Shown here one piece after another: positions 14,331 through 28,100 of a DNA stretch of 64,000 nucleotides. This DNA is from Xiphophorus maculatus (Eukaryota > Chordata > Actinopteri > Cyprinodontiformes > Poeciliidae): positions 15,190,565 through 15,254,564 of the forward strand of contig NC_036446.1 of the NCBI RefSeq assembly GCF_002775205.1. The letters run 5' to 3'. Every line of letters begins with the position of its first letter. Positions within the stretch are counted from its first letter, which is position 1. The translations under genes and the position numbers were made by a program. The notes below the pieces were generated by a model. The model did not search any database. It saw only the letters and a list, made by a program, of their open reading frames with translations, and was not told where the DNA came from.

Positions 14331-15829
14331 AAACGCGTTCAACCAAATAAAACCTCTCCAGTTATTTCTTTGCGTTGAGTCTTCTTTTTCCATAAGGAAT
14401 CCATAACCTAAGGGCAAGGAATACATTATGGTTATCTTAAATATGCTTAGCAGTATATATTTATGTAAAACTTTAAAATTATTTTTAAACAATTGAACTA
14501 ATATTTGGATGACCATATCAACAGATGTTTCTGTTGCAACTGTCATTGCATACAACTCAGCTTCATCAAATATACTTTAGGGTTGTTTTACAAGCCATGG
14601 TGATGACTGGGTTAAATCAGCTGTTTTGGTACAAAAAGCTAATCAGAATTCTAGATGAAAATGTAAAGGTCCCTTAGATCCGTCAAACGCATGACAGCTT
14701 TCTGCTGTATTCTCAGGGTTTTCGTATAACATACGTAGTTGGCACAATAATTCTTAATTGTACCAAATGTGTCAAATTTCAGACCCATCTGTCTTGGAAT
14801 AAACATCTTTTGTCCCTCTGTTGACTTTTGTCTATTATTTCCACAGCTCTTTTTCTGAAGCCATGTTTCCTGTTAAGCCATATGCAACAACTTGGATCTG
14901 CAAGCTCTTTTGTATTGTTATATAGGATTTTATTTTGGAAATGCAAATCACAGGTCGATTACATTTTTTTCCTGCATCATTGATTTTGTTATTAGTCCTC
15001 CAAACTGACCAATTTGATATTTTTTGTAATTTGAAAAAATATGTGCCATTAATTACAAAAACCCAGGATGTTTGGTTCTGATGCATACAGTAACGTTTTA
15101 TTGTAGATACAGTTAAGATGGTATTGTTGCGGGGACCTTGAAAGAATTTGAGGAGTTAATATCTTCCATGCATGAGAAAATAGTGTAAACAAATTGCTTA
15201 TTTAACCATCTACTACCAGGTACTATCCAACATTTCTATTTGAATAAGACAGCCACCTAAAACAGTTTTTGCTAAAGACATTTTTAAGTTGAGGTGCTGA
15301 TGTGCTGGTGCTCATTACTCCTTCACCTTCATCACCAAAAAAAGAATATTCTACACAGACTCAGCATACAAAAGATTCATAATCCTCTATAGATCTCGCC
15401 AAACAAGTTCACCTACATATTTTAAACGGAATGTATCTATCAGTGGATCTGTTACGACAGTGATATAAATAATCTAAGCAAATAACTGCATATTTTACAG
15501 AAGGACTGAAAGTTTGGATCAAATATATCTTATACTATGTGAGTCAATGCATATTATTGGCTTTTGCAAGAGGTTTGACATTGATCATAAGCTCATTATG
15601 GAAAGGTAAGACTTTCTGGCAGATGAAGATATTATCCATTGTAAATTGAATGCGCGGTTTCTTAAAAAGCACTGAAGGTTTCAAATATTTTTTTTTGAAT
15701 CGAACATTAATTACTGTATATTGAATTACCATTAAGTAGCTGGAATGCCATTATTAATGTTTGGAACAACGACAAAAGATTTATTGTGGTTTCTAATATA
15801 TGTTACAACGGCCTGCCATAAGCAGCGTC
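14331..15829. other. intergenic spacer cox4i1-dusp22, nothing recognised
   Basis: AT-rich and repeat-poor by eye. No exon, hairpin or transposon end that I can support. A duplex of long open frames is absent. Confidence 0.4.
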
Positions 15830-16156
15830 TGAGTTGACTGCAGCACGCCGTGATGCCACTTACCGGATGAACAGTTGTTTCACGTCAAAACAATCCGGAA
15901 GACGGTAAAGCATGACGGAACTGCTGCTCGGCGGAGGCGAGGTCAAGGCTACGGTGATCCCAGATGTTCATAGAACTATAATCTGCTGAACCTGTGGGTT
16001 ATCATGTACAATAGGTGTCGGCAATTATCTGCTTTATGAGCCAAGACTAACACACCCCAGTGTTACGGTTTGCACTGCAGGTCCATGCTGACATAGCGCA
16101 GCTTTTCCAGATATCCGAACTGGTGTAGCTCCACCGTAAACAGGTCCAGCGACATC
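15830..16156 (+). promoter_or_regulatory. dusp22 promoter and 5' leader with upstream ORFs
   Basis: A locally CpG-rich block at about 15835-15960 contains ATCCGGAAG near 15893 (ETS core) and TTTCACGTCA near 15879 (half CRE/E-box-like), which suits a TATA-less promoter. Between it and the dusp22 ATG are several upstream ATGs. One opens a 25-codon frame (15912-15989) and another an 11-codon frame (16004-16039). A three-codon frame (ATG CTG ACA TAG) starts near 16084. The main ATG has a good context (A at -3, G at +4). If transcription starts near 15880 these short frames would lie in the mRNA. Confidence 0.5.
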
Positions 16157-19100
16157 ATGGGGAATGGAATGAATAAGGTCAGTTGTGCTTTTGCTTCCCT
16201 ACTCAGGAGTTATGCTGTTTGTGGTCCCTCTAATGTAGCTGTGAAAAGCCTTCCTGATAGTCTGACAAGTCACTGTCAGTCAGACTGAGCTGATTGTCTA
16301 TCGAGTTAGACCTCCAAGGAAATGCAAGTTAGATATGGAGTAGACTTGTCTGGTATTTTGGAGATTCTTTAATGATTTCTAATGTCAATGCTTATTACCT
16401 CTTTACATAAACCATTACTGAAACTCATTTGTGATCAAAATGCATTTGGTAAATGCTAACTAACAGATAATAGCAAGGCTCAGATTGTTAGGCAGGGGGC
16501 GCTGTTGCAGAATACTCAAAAGAATACTCTTATAAATTATTTAGATTTTTTTTTTAATGATAAATAAATAATATATCTGTCATAATGATGTGGAAAATAC
16601 TTCACTCTTGGAAAATACATTCACTTCTTGAAATCCTGTTATTAGGAAATTTAGGTACATTTGAGGAGATGATAATGCTTTATTTAATGACACACAGTGG
16701 GAAAATATATATATATCTTCACTGCTGAGAGGATATTTATGTTTATTAATGTTGGGATTCCCCTTTTTCTGACTCAGTGGTGACCGTTGTGGTCCAGAAG
16801 CAGCACCCTGGTGCCGCTCATCACTTTGTCCTGCATGGCCACTCCAAGCCTTGTATGGCTGTGAGGACATTGCTAAGTTCTTAAGCCTTAAATCCAGCCT
16901 TACCTGACCTGGAACGAGCAGAGTTCTGGTCTCTGAGTTGGAATGGATGAATGAGTGATTGTAATGCAAGATGTCTGTGTCTGTTGCTTCACAGGTTGTT
17001 GATGGACTGTACCTGGGCAACATAAGAGGTAAGACAAACATGTTTCAAAATATGTTAACGCGTTAAGTTTAAGCTTAAAGAACAGACAGACCATGTTAGA
17101 CTCTCAGTCAGCATATTTGCGTTGGGTAACTGTTAGCGTAGCCTATTTAGGATTGTTTCTTATTGATTGGTGCAACACAGAGAGTCTTCCATTGAATCCT
17201 TTTTTAAATATTTAGTTTTATGTCAGTGTCAGTGGGTAATTTGGAGTGTACCTCCACATTTAAAAGCACTAGTAAATCGTATGCTCTTTGTGGTTAGTAG
17301 CACAGAACAAACCAACAGTTAAGCTGCATCAAACTGGCATCTTTTTTGGCCGCTTTTACAAACTGATTTCTGTTTGTGTTTCATCGAAAGGATAAATATC
17401 ATGTAGAAAGAGTGACTGATGAGACTGCAATAAGAATCAGTAATCATGTGAGTGTTCTGATAACTGGTTTGGCTAGGTGCACACCCTCAGCCCAGCTAAG
17501 CTGGCATTTGCATTTCCACTAATTTTAGCTCCTCCACCCGATTGCAGTGGCACCACATCTAAAATTAGTCCAGCTGACAGGATCAAGTGATCATAGGACT
17601 AACTATTGCAAAGAACCTGTTCTCAGCTCTGTCTCAATTTGAACCTTTAGCACCGCTGGTCAAAGTTATGTTTGTTTCCTGTAAAATATTAACCCAGAAG
17701 TATGCATCTTCATTTTTACAACCTGTCCTTTACAGTTGTGTCTAGCTGTGGAGCTCACAGTAGTTCTGTTCATTTCAATGAAAAAGCAAAAAATAAACAG
17801 CAGTTGTGGATGAAGCTGAGTATTGTGAGAAAGTGAAGAATGTTTGAGATGCAGAACTTTGGTATCAAGGCAGAAGACAGTGCCTATTCAAATGGAAAGC
17901 ACAGATAGCAAAGTCTACAGTTTGAGTGCAAACTGAGGAACTAAAATTATTTATGGGCATTTATCAAGTAAGAAGGTGATTGTCTGATTTGGATAAAAAT
18001 AAAAACACTACAATTCTGGCCGCAATCTGATAGACACTGACAATAACAGCTTGAGTTCTCAGTATTACAAAAGTGACTATTTTAATCTGGCTGTATTATG
18101 ACAGCAACATTACAGTATCAGCCATCAATGTGTATGCTGACCTAATCTAATCCAGTTCTGGAGCAGTTTGTGTACCGAACTTCAGGTGCATTTATTTCTA
18201 AAAAAAAGAGCCACCATACACTGATTTTCTTTTGTCTTTACTCTTTAATGATATTTATTCTAGAGGCTCATAGAAGAATCATAACCACTATCTGAGTATC
18301 TTATTGCCTGTGAATGGAGTTCTGGGTTTTGATCCAGGCATCACAAAGGAAGGGAAGCTGTGTTGAACCAGCCTCTTTGCACAGCAGACATGTCTATACA
18401 GGATTTTTTTTTTTGTTGCTGCAAGATTACCCTGAAGAAATACTTTTTTTTAGACTCTGAGTTAGCTGAGATTATTGTTAGATGATAGCCAGTCACAGAT
18501 GAATTCATACTGACCTGTTTTTCCAACATTCTGTGTTGTAAAGCCTGTTACAAAAATATAAAACATTCAAAAATGTCTGTGAGGGGTAATTCAATCCATT
18601 TAATGCTGTGATTCCTTGTGAATATTCTCAGCCTGTTTCTGAAATTAGAACTTACTGTTGAGCTCACAACATGTAAACACAAGTTGAGCAACTGTTTGAC
18701 TGATGTGTTTCTTGTTTTTCTTTTCGCAGATTCGGAAAACAGAGAAGGTCTCTCCAAAAACGGAATCACCCACATCCTTTCAGTATACAACAACGCTAAA
18801 CCAGTGCATGAGGTTAGTGAAGAAACCAGCCTGGGCGGTATTTTTGGCTGCTGCGTGGTGTGTTTTTAATGCATCAAACCAGTGCTTCCTGTGGAAAATT
18901 TTATCTGGTGATTTTTCTAAAGGCTTCTGTCTCTTTAGTAAGTGTAGTTCAGCCTTTCAGCCAGCAGGGGGAGCTAGTGACCTTTGATTGATGTAAAAGA
19001 GTTTGTGGCATCAACTGAAGTGTAAATTCAGTGCGTTAAAAGAGGTTTAGTTTAACTAAAAATGCAAAGCTCGTGATAAATAAGGTACACCACATTAAAC

Positions 19101-22100
19101 AAAGATTTAAAACCAGCTTTAATCACAATCTGAATTCTTCAGTTGACTGCTTTTAATCCTTGTTTTTCAGGACATGACATACCTTTGTATTCATGCGGCT
19201 GATGCTTCCAGTCAGAACCTGTGAGTAAACAAGTGGGGTTATTAGTGCTTGTTTTGTTTTTGTTTTGTATGTATCATTAAGACTGTCTCGGTTAATAATG
19301 CTAGTGTAAGAATTAAAGAAAAGTTTATCCACCTCATTGCTAATTTCATTACTATTAATCTTTATATATTTAGTGGAAGGTTTTTTCTGTACTATTAAAT
19401 TTAGCTCAAATCAGCTTTATTTATAGTAACTTCTCAGGTTTAGCGTATTATGAAATTTTGGAGGAAAAAACATCTTTATCCAAATGGGGAACTTGAGGTG
19501 AAGATAACATTACTGTGCCTCATGTTTTTATTTAACATAAACAAGGAATAAAAGGTGACTTAATAACTTAGAATAACTTATTAGTCTCTCATATTCTACA
19601 CTACTGTTTATGTTGACCCAATTTGAGCTAACCATCACCTTTTGAATGGATGTTTTCACATTTCATTGCAGTAAATGGTCACTTCCTTACTATGAGCTCT
19701 CCAGTACCTTACAGTTAGACTGGGATGTTTTTGTTTAGAGTAGCAAGGTTGGTTTTCACCTGGTTTTCACCAGCCTTGTTACTCTGGGTTATTATCAGAC
19801 ATCTGAAATTTGTGGTTGTTTATCTAAAGAAAATGCTATTTTTCCCAAAAGGTTTGTGGTTTATTTAGATTTTACAAATCTAATTTGTATTAAAATGTTT
19901 AACTTTAAAGAGACCAGGCTTCCTCTCAGAAGCCTTTTTAAAGTAACCACACTCGGTCAGCTTCCTGCTCTCTCTAACTTCAACATGCTGATGGAGGCCT
20001 GTGTTGTCGCAGGTGGAAGCCTTTAGTTTGCAACTTCCCTGAACATCGCATGGTCTGACCTCAGTGTGAACTTTACACTTCTGATAAAGAACAGCTGCTG
20101 TCTTGAATATTTTCAGCCATTTTATTTACGTTCATATTCATGTCGCTTAGCGGACACTTTTACCCTGTCATATTGCTGTGATGGAGACCCATCATCTCGA
20201 TCCGGGGCACGACAACATGCGGCAAGTTCGAGGATCAAATTCCTAACCTTATCAAAGATAGATAATCCTTCTGTTTCTGACAAACGGTGCTAAATATTTG
20301 TGACTGAAATTGTAACAGTCAGTAAATTGGTTCGGAAGCACTTACTCGTTCTTTTAATTTCTATTTGAGCTGCAAGGGGGGATTTTATTTTGCATATGCT
20401 TCTTCTGCAGCTTGTAATGACACAAGATATTATGTCATATGAGTTTGTTCATCTTTGTCATGTGATTTAAAGAGATATGAAAGATGAGGTGTAATTATCT
20501 GACGGTTCTTTCATACCATTGCTATGGATTAAAGTCCATTGAATCAGAGTGTTGCCTGTTGCTGCACACTGCTGGTTAGCTAACTGAAATGAAAGCTTCT
20601 ACATGTTTTCTGTACAAGAAAGACAGATTGAGCTATTCCCTATTTAAGGTGTAAAAAAACTATAGGTTTTAAAGTTATTAGGCAGTTTTATTTACTTTGA
20701 ATTAAATGCTTTCAGTATTTACTAAACAGGTAGATAAAGTCCTTATGTGGTTCATTTAAAATGTTCTGCTAAACCGAACAAAAAACAATTGGTAAGTGCT
20801 TTGCGTGGTTGCTTTCTTTTTTTCCTCTATTACACATATTAAACCATCTTCTTTTGATAGTTTTTCAAGCTTGAATTCTTAATATTCCAAACAGGTATTA
20901 CAGTTTTTGTGTTACTCCTGAAATGCCTATATTTTTGCCAGACTCACTTGTATCAAGATGATTGATCAAGTGAGCTAAAAAAAAAGGCCTACATTGAATT
21001 TTCCAGCCAAATGTTCGGGCAGAACATAAATCCTCCATTGAAAATTTCAGTATTATATACGTCATTTTTGATATGGGTGATCCAGATCCCTTTTATTATT
21101 AATGCAGGCCCTGCATTTATAGGAGGTAGAATTATAAGTTATAAGCTACACATAAGACAGAAAGGGATTGAATGTGAGGCATCTTTGACCCAAACTATGA
21201 TCCTGTTCCAGAGAAGTAGAGCCTGAGAGGAAAACGCTGCTTCTCTACTAACAGTTAAACGAACCACAGCAGGTTATGTCTTCTATGTGTTTTGGAGGGA
21301 ACTTCTGTTTTCAAGTCATCGGCAGCCAGGCTGAGTGTTTGCAGAGACATGAGCTGCACCTCCACTCTCAGCAGTGGCTGCTATCACAACACATTAGTCA
21401 TAGCAGTAACATGTCTTTTGATTAGCTCTGTGACTTCATACGACACTGTTTGTTTTAACTCATAATTAAACACCGTGCTCAAAGAGAGGATACAAAAAAA
21501 CATTGGTCTTGGTCAGTAGTTGGAGCATTAATGAGCCGTCTGCGTTGTTACAGTGCAAACTGATGACCGATTTTGAGATCAGGCTGAGAACTGCTCGACT
21601 TAGTGCTCTCTGTTTAGAGCTCTGGGCTGTGTAATTTATAGGGTGTTGGTGATGTTTCTGCCAGCAGAGTCGAAGTGTCAAGAGTAACTAAATACATTCC
21701 CGAAGAAGCCCTGACAGTAGAAAAGCATTGATTCTGCTAGGTAATAAAAGAATCTCAAAGCAACAGAGTTTCTCCGTTTTAACCTCAGTTTCAGCGTTGG
21801 TAGGTTCAGTTATCTGGGCTCTGAGGAGGAACTCGCTTGAAGTAAAACTCTTAATGAGAATTTAACTGTTGTGGCTGTTTGGCTGTTCTTGATTGGGCCA
21901 GGTTGGGGTGTGGTGGAGTGGGGTGTGGATGTCTGACCTCCACTGTCGCAATCAGGCGTCCTTCCCTCCGGCAGCAGAGGAAGGAAACCTCCCAGTGACA
22001 TCTGGCTGTTTGCTTCGACCACCCAGGGCTTTATAATAAACCCCCTCTGTCACAATCACTGGTCTGACTGAGGAGAGGAGAGGGTGAGGCCAACCGCCGT

Positions 22101-25100
22101 CTTGCCTTGCTTGCCATCACACAGGGGCCCCTACGGTCAGACCTGATGGCCCTTCTTATGTGTTCAGTGCATGACAGTAAACAGCATTAATGGTGTCTTG
22201 GGCTGCTGATTTGATCTGGTTTAAGAGTGACAGCTACACCGCATTAACTGCTCTTTATAAATTTTCTTCTTTGGCTTCTTCTAATGCAGCCTGTATCGGA
22301 AGTTCATCTTGTTTTTTATGAGCATTGGTTCTAATGCATAGAAATCACAGACCATGAAGGCATCAACTGATTTGCATCAGCATTTGCATTTGTGCAAGTC
22401 GTCCCCTAGTCCAAACTGGTTCCAAAACTAAGCAGATCATTGTAATTTAAGAAAAAAAAAGGAAAAATCAGCATAACATATACCAAATATACCACAGATT
22501 TGCAGAAGCTCGTTATGCATTTCAAACATACAGCAACTTCTATCTGCTAAAGCTCAGTTTTTGCCCTTTTTCTGTCTTCTTAAAACCTCAAACTTCTCTG
22601 TCACAAGTTAGTTTTCTGCACATTGAACAAGTACCGCCGGAAACCTCTGTGCTAGACGAACAAAGCAAAGTGCTGAGGGAGACGTTTTAAAGAAGGCTTT
22701 GGATCTCAAGGAGGAGGGAAAAAAACCCGAAAAGCAACAGTCTATTTTAGCTCCAGTCTGTTAGTGAGTCTGCTGTTGAGTAACCAGCATCTGCTCCTCC
22801 AGAGGCGCCGTTATCAGCCACGCACTTCTTGATTATGCAAAAGCTAAAGGAAATCATCGTTTTCAGACTGAATACACAAGAGGCCAGAGGGCCATTTGTC
22901 ACACAGCTACACCAGCTCTGTCCTGGTGCTGTATTTTGGGGCTGTTTTTTGTTGTATTCATTTCAAAGTGATGTAACTTTGCACATAAAGAAAAGGTAGA
23001 CGGTTACTTCCCTTCTCTATCCTCGCTGTCTGTGCCCTGGTCTACCACAAACTCTCTGTTTGAGCCAGCCTAATACTTTTCTCACATGACATGAGTGGAA
23101 AAGTAGAAAGAGAAAAAAAAACCCTCCTGATAAGCAGTTTCTTAGAAAAGACTGAAATCTATTAAAGCAGACTCATGCTATGTTGTAAACCTTTCGGAGT
23201 GCATTTGTAGTTTCAAGTGTCACAGTCAGGACATCATCATAATTTCTGAAACAAATTGGAACCGCATCGCTCTGGCCTTTACAGAGGGTTTCAGTTCAAG
23301 GTGTCTTTTCTCAGATCCCATTTAACGTAACCCATTTTTAGCTCCACTACCTGCATCGCTGACAAACAAGATGCTTCTTTCCCTTAATTTATGAGTGACT
23401 ATATTTGGCTTTTTACTTTAGACATTATTGCATGTTGCACAATTCCTATTTTTCTTCTTGTCAACATTTCTCTTGTGTTGCTTTTCCAGACTGCAGCATT
23501 TCAAAGAGTGCATCGGCTTCATCCACCAGTGTCGCCTCAACGGTGGAGCCTGTTTGGTTCACTGGTAGGTTTTTAAGATTTGAGCAGCTTCCTCATGGTA
23601 GCTGAGCGTGTCAAGTCTGCTCTCTAAATAAGGGTTATGAGAAAATCTCTTTCCAGATTAAAGCATTGTCAATGAGTGACTTGCTCTTCGGGTCTGAAGT
23701 TTACATGCTGTCAAAATAGGCATGTTGGTCTTTTTAATGGTGCATATAAATTTTGCCATGGTGTTTTTGCTACACAAGCATCTGGCAGAAATCCTGCTGC
23801 ATTTGGAAAGTTCATTTGAATATTCCTGGTTCAGACCGCTGCTGCTAAGAAGAGCCCACAACATCTCAATGAGAGTGTTGTTAGGGCCATTTCTGAAGCT
23901 TTATGGAAACCCACTTTATCCCAACATCAGGTTAGAACACCCCATTGGGTCCCAGGTTCCTCCATCTCTCACCCCAAACACTGAGTTTGACTTTAATATT
24001 GAAACTAAAACTGAAATGGAACTGAGGTTATTTCAATCTGGAGAGACTCAGACGGAAAAAACAGCGATTAAAAAGATTTATTGACATGCATGAATTTAAA
24101 GTTCTTTGGCGCTCGGGCCCCGGCTGAGGACATTGAGCTGTGAATTGCGATCAGCTCGGATGAGCATTCCCGATGTAGGTTAGGAATGTCATCCCCCGGG
24201 ACCCGACACTGGTGGTGGGGGTCGGTGAAGGACGGGAGCCTGAAGAGTGGAGGTGGAGAAGGGGTGGAGGAGGGTTGAGCGCAGCTGGAAAGCGGAAGAT
24301 GCCATGGATGGAGGTCCTTATCAACTGGGCCTTGGTCGGTGATTGGACGTGACGTGGCTTCGTCCAGCGTTGATAGGTCAGCGGTGATGAGCGGGACACG
24401 CCGACTGGATGATGCAGGTGGGGCTAAAGAGTCTTCCAGTTTGAATTTGCGCCTAGGCTTCATTTCTCTCAGTTGATCTGATTTTATTAAATATTTCTAT
24501 AAATAAATGAAATCTGTATGTGGTGTTAAGAAGCTTGAGAGGGGACTTTTTGTGAGCTGTTGCTATGAAAGTTGTTTAATATAATTGTAGCAACAGCTTC
24601 GTCTACAATCTGGTAGGTTTCCATTAAAATATTCAATAATATGCAATGCCTTGATAAATAAATAAACTAAATGAAAATGCTTTAAATGGAGAGAGAAAGA
24701 TTTAGCTCTTAGTCCACAAAATAATATGTTTCAAGTTGTCAAAAGTGTGGACACAGTTCCAACTCCTAAGCATGGTGGTGGTAACATCATGCTGAGGGTC
24801 TGTTTCACCAGCAGGGGTGCTGCTGCAATGCTCAAACTGGAAAACAAGTTTGGGTCCAAAGCAAGAAACCAGTCCATTTAAATGAACTCAATGAATGCTG
24901 CCATACAGAGTGATGAAATCCAGGATTATGGCAGAAACTTGTTGTTGTGTGTTGGAGAGCCGCAACTTGCTGAGGGATTTTTAACCAGGTACTAATGGTT
25001 ATGTGAATAGTCTGTATGTATAACTTTGTGCCAGTCTGAATGCGATAAAGAATGCAGACATATGCACCACGCTTTTTTTTTTTTTTTTAGTAATGAAAGT

Positions 25101-28100
25101 AGTTTGTTGTATCATCATTCCAGTGCAAATGCATCACTGTGACATAATGCTGGTTGCTGAGTTACACAGTTCCTTTTTTGCTGTAGTCTTGCAGGTGTGT
25201 CGCGCAGCACCACCATAGTGGTGGCCTACCTGATGACCGTCACCCACTACAGCTGGGAGGAATGTCTGACTGCAGTGAAGGCTGTTCGCTCGTTTGTCGG
25301 CCCAAACTACGGCTTCCAGGAGCAGCTGCAGGAGTACCAGAACACACGCGTCTCAGAGGTAAACCTGACAAACCCAAAAGCAGAGAGAAGCGAACGCTTT
25401 GGTGGTTTGAATGTTGAAACTAAACGCAATGCGGGTCTTTAGTTAAGATGTTTTCACCGTCTTAAGAACTGCAGGAATTTAGCGCTCTGTAAATAGTTTC
25501 AGGTGTTAATTGTGATTCAGTACTGAGGTCGGGACAGGATGTGACAAATGCAGCCATCACATGCAGACTGTGGTTAACCTGTCAACTGTTAATCGCAACC
25601 ATCTCAGACACACTTTGAGCTGTCTTCCAAAGTGGGTTAATTTCTGTCTCCTGCAGAGGACAACGAGCAACTATGATTTGTTACTCTGTAAAGACTAGAG
25701 GTTATAAATACAAACCAGTTCAATAAATCCACATATAACTTAACTCTGCTTCTCAGCTTTACTTTATATGTATGACACTCTTTTTAGATTTTTCTTGGTA
25801 AAAAAAAAAACAAACAAAAAAAATAAAAATGAAAACCCGACTGTTGCAATTCATAACAGTCGGGGGGCTATGCTGGCCCAAAAATATGAGATTTTTGTTT
25901 GTAATGTGAAAACATGAAAATGTTTAAGGGATTTGAATACTTTTGGAAAGCATTAGAAATTCCAAAGCATTCTTATCAAAAATTCTTTGTACCAAAAACA
26001 AAGTAAAACTAAAATTTGAAGAAATCGGAGATATTTATAGATTGCATTTCTGTTTCACTACATTTTTAAGACAAAACGACAGTATACACCTCAGGGTCTG
26101 AATTAAGTCATTTTACAGTCATATTCAATAAATTACAATATGCAAGTATCAAGCAGAGGTTCTATTAATCTCACCTTTCTGTGTAATTCTTTTTAATTGG
26201 TAATATTCTAATCTTAATAGTCTTGTTTTCTTTAGCTGCATCCAGAAAAATCCTCATAAAGTCTTGAAATCGTCAGTCTGTACAAATTTAATCTAATGTG
26301 CTTCACTTAGTGAAATGATTTAAGGAAACAAATGAACTTTTTGGTAACAAAACAATATATTATGCCGTGAACAACTTACAAAACTCTGTTCACTCCATCA
26401 TCTGAAAATGGAAACGGACACAACTGTCCACCTAACATGACAGGAGGCGACCAAGGAGGGTTTTATTCAGAGGATCATCCAGGAAGGCCACGGTGACTCT
26501 GGAGGAGCTGCAGATGACAGTCTAGATTTTACTTTAAACTAAGTAGCAGTTCTTTTTGTAGTTTGCTGCCAGCCGAGCAGGGATCATACCAACCGTGTGA
26601 AAGAAGGTGCTCTGGTCAGATGAGACCAAAATTATTGACTTGCTGGAAAATCACTTTGTGTGGTGGAAAACTGACACAGCACATCAAACTGAAACCAGCA
26701 TCGCCACCGTGGAACATGGCGGTAGCAACGTCGTGCTGTGGGAAAGCCTTTCTCCTGAAAGGATAGGGAAGCTTGTCAGAGTAAAAACACCGTTGTACAT
26801 AAACGCCAGAACTACAGTGGAATGGTTTAGATAAAGTGCAAACCTAAATCCAAGTGAATATCTGTGTAAAGACTGTGTAAAATTTATTAGTTAATTTAAA
26901 ACAGTCAATTTGCAAAATGACTCTAAAAGATCTTTTACCAGACTTAGCTTAAGCTAGTTTCCATCTGTTGTCCCTGAGCAGATAAGTTAATAAAACAGTC
27001 TAATATCCTAAAGCATACATCTACTCTAATAAGAATCACTGTAGAAAGTCATAAAATGACAAGAATATAAATAATACTAAATGCTAAATGTCTGCTCTGA
27101 AAATTGATGTCTACTGATGCTCTTCATTCAGTTTAAGCTATTTTGCTGAGTAGAAAAATGAAAATAGTGGAGACCAGGTAGTTAATGGTGGTTCTACTAA
27201 TTACTGACTCAAGCAGCTCAATGCCATCCTTTTCAGGTTTTTATTTGTAGAAAATGTTGAAAACCAACATCTGATTTTCATTTCACTTCACAATTCTACA
27301 GTGCTTTATGTTGCTCTGTCTCCTAATTACCAGTAGAATTAAGAGATTAGGGGTGTGAATACTTATGTAGGGCACCTGCACATCTGATCTGGCTTTGGCA
27401 TTTTTCAAGGCAGAAAAGTCCAAGTCAAAGTCCAGGAAAATCTAAAGTAAATTTAAGTGCCGGATTCAAATATTACTGGTGCACAGTTTGGTCCTTTCAA
27501 CAAATTGTCTTTGATTCATCTGAAGAATGTGATCCGTACCGAATTGAACGCGTCCAACGTGAGCTTGCAGCGGCTGGCTGTTCTCAGCCTGTATCTTTTG
27601 CAGAAGACACGCAGAGTGTGTGATTCCATGACCAGCCCGTGTGAGAAGGGGAACTGCAGGGGGTTTGCTTGGATTGCATTAGCCTGGGTCTGCTCATCAC
27701 GTGTTAAGCATTACTGTCAGCATCTTGCAACATAGCATGACTTCAAAAAAAAAAAAAAAAAGAAACCTGCTCATTGTTTGAAAACGTTGCACTGATTTCT
27801 AGGATTAAAGAGGAAATGTGTTTTCTGCATCTGTGATTTTCCCACATGTGTAAGAGAGAAAGTAAAGCCTCCACAGATGATTTTTGTATTTGAGATTATC
27901 TGATTAACAAGAACTTTCAATTATTTATCTAAACACGCATTTGTTTGAAAGTGTTAAAGATCCTGCGGACCTGAGCAACCTTGAACGTTGATAACGTTAT
28001 CAGATCATTACAGTTTAACCAATCCCTGCCTTTGAACTGGATCATTGTGTTATGATTAAAACATTTTGAAGGGTGAACAGACATTTTAAAAAGTTTATTA

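Noticed and set aside
16580-17041. 153-codon minus-strand frame across dusp22 exon 2
   Set aside because: No recognised domain, no splice-bounded structure, and it overlaps a confirmed exon on the other strand.
23722-24084. 120-codon plus-strand frame in dusp22 intron 5
   Set aside because: Contains short plausible peptides but no domain, no acceptor/donor pair in phase and overlaps the foreign GC-rich block.
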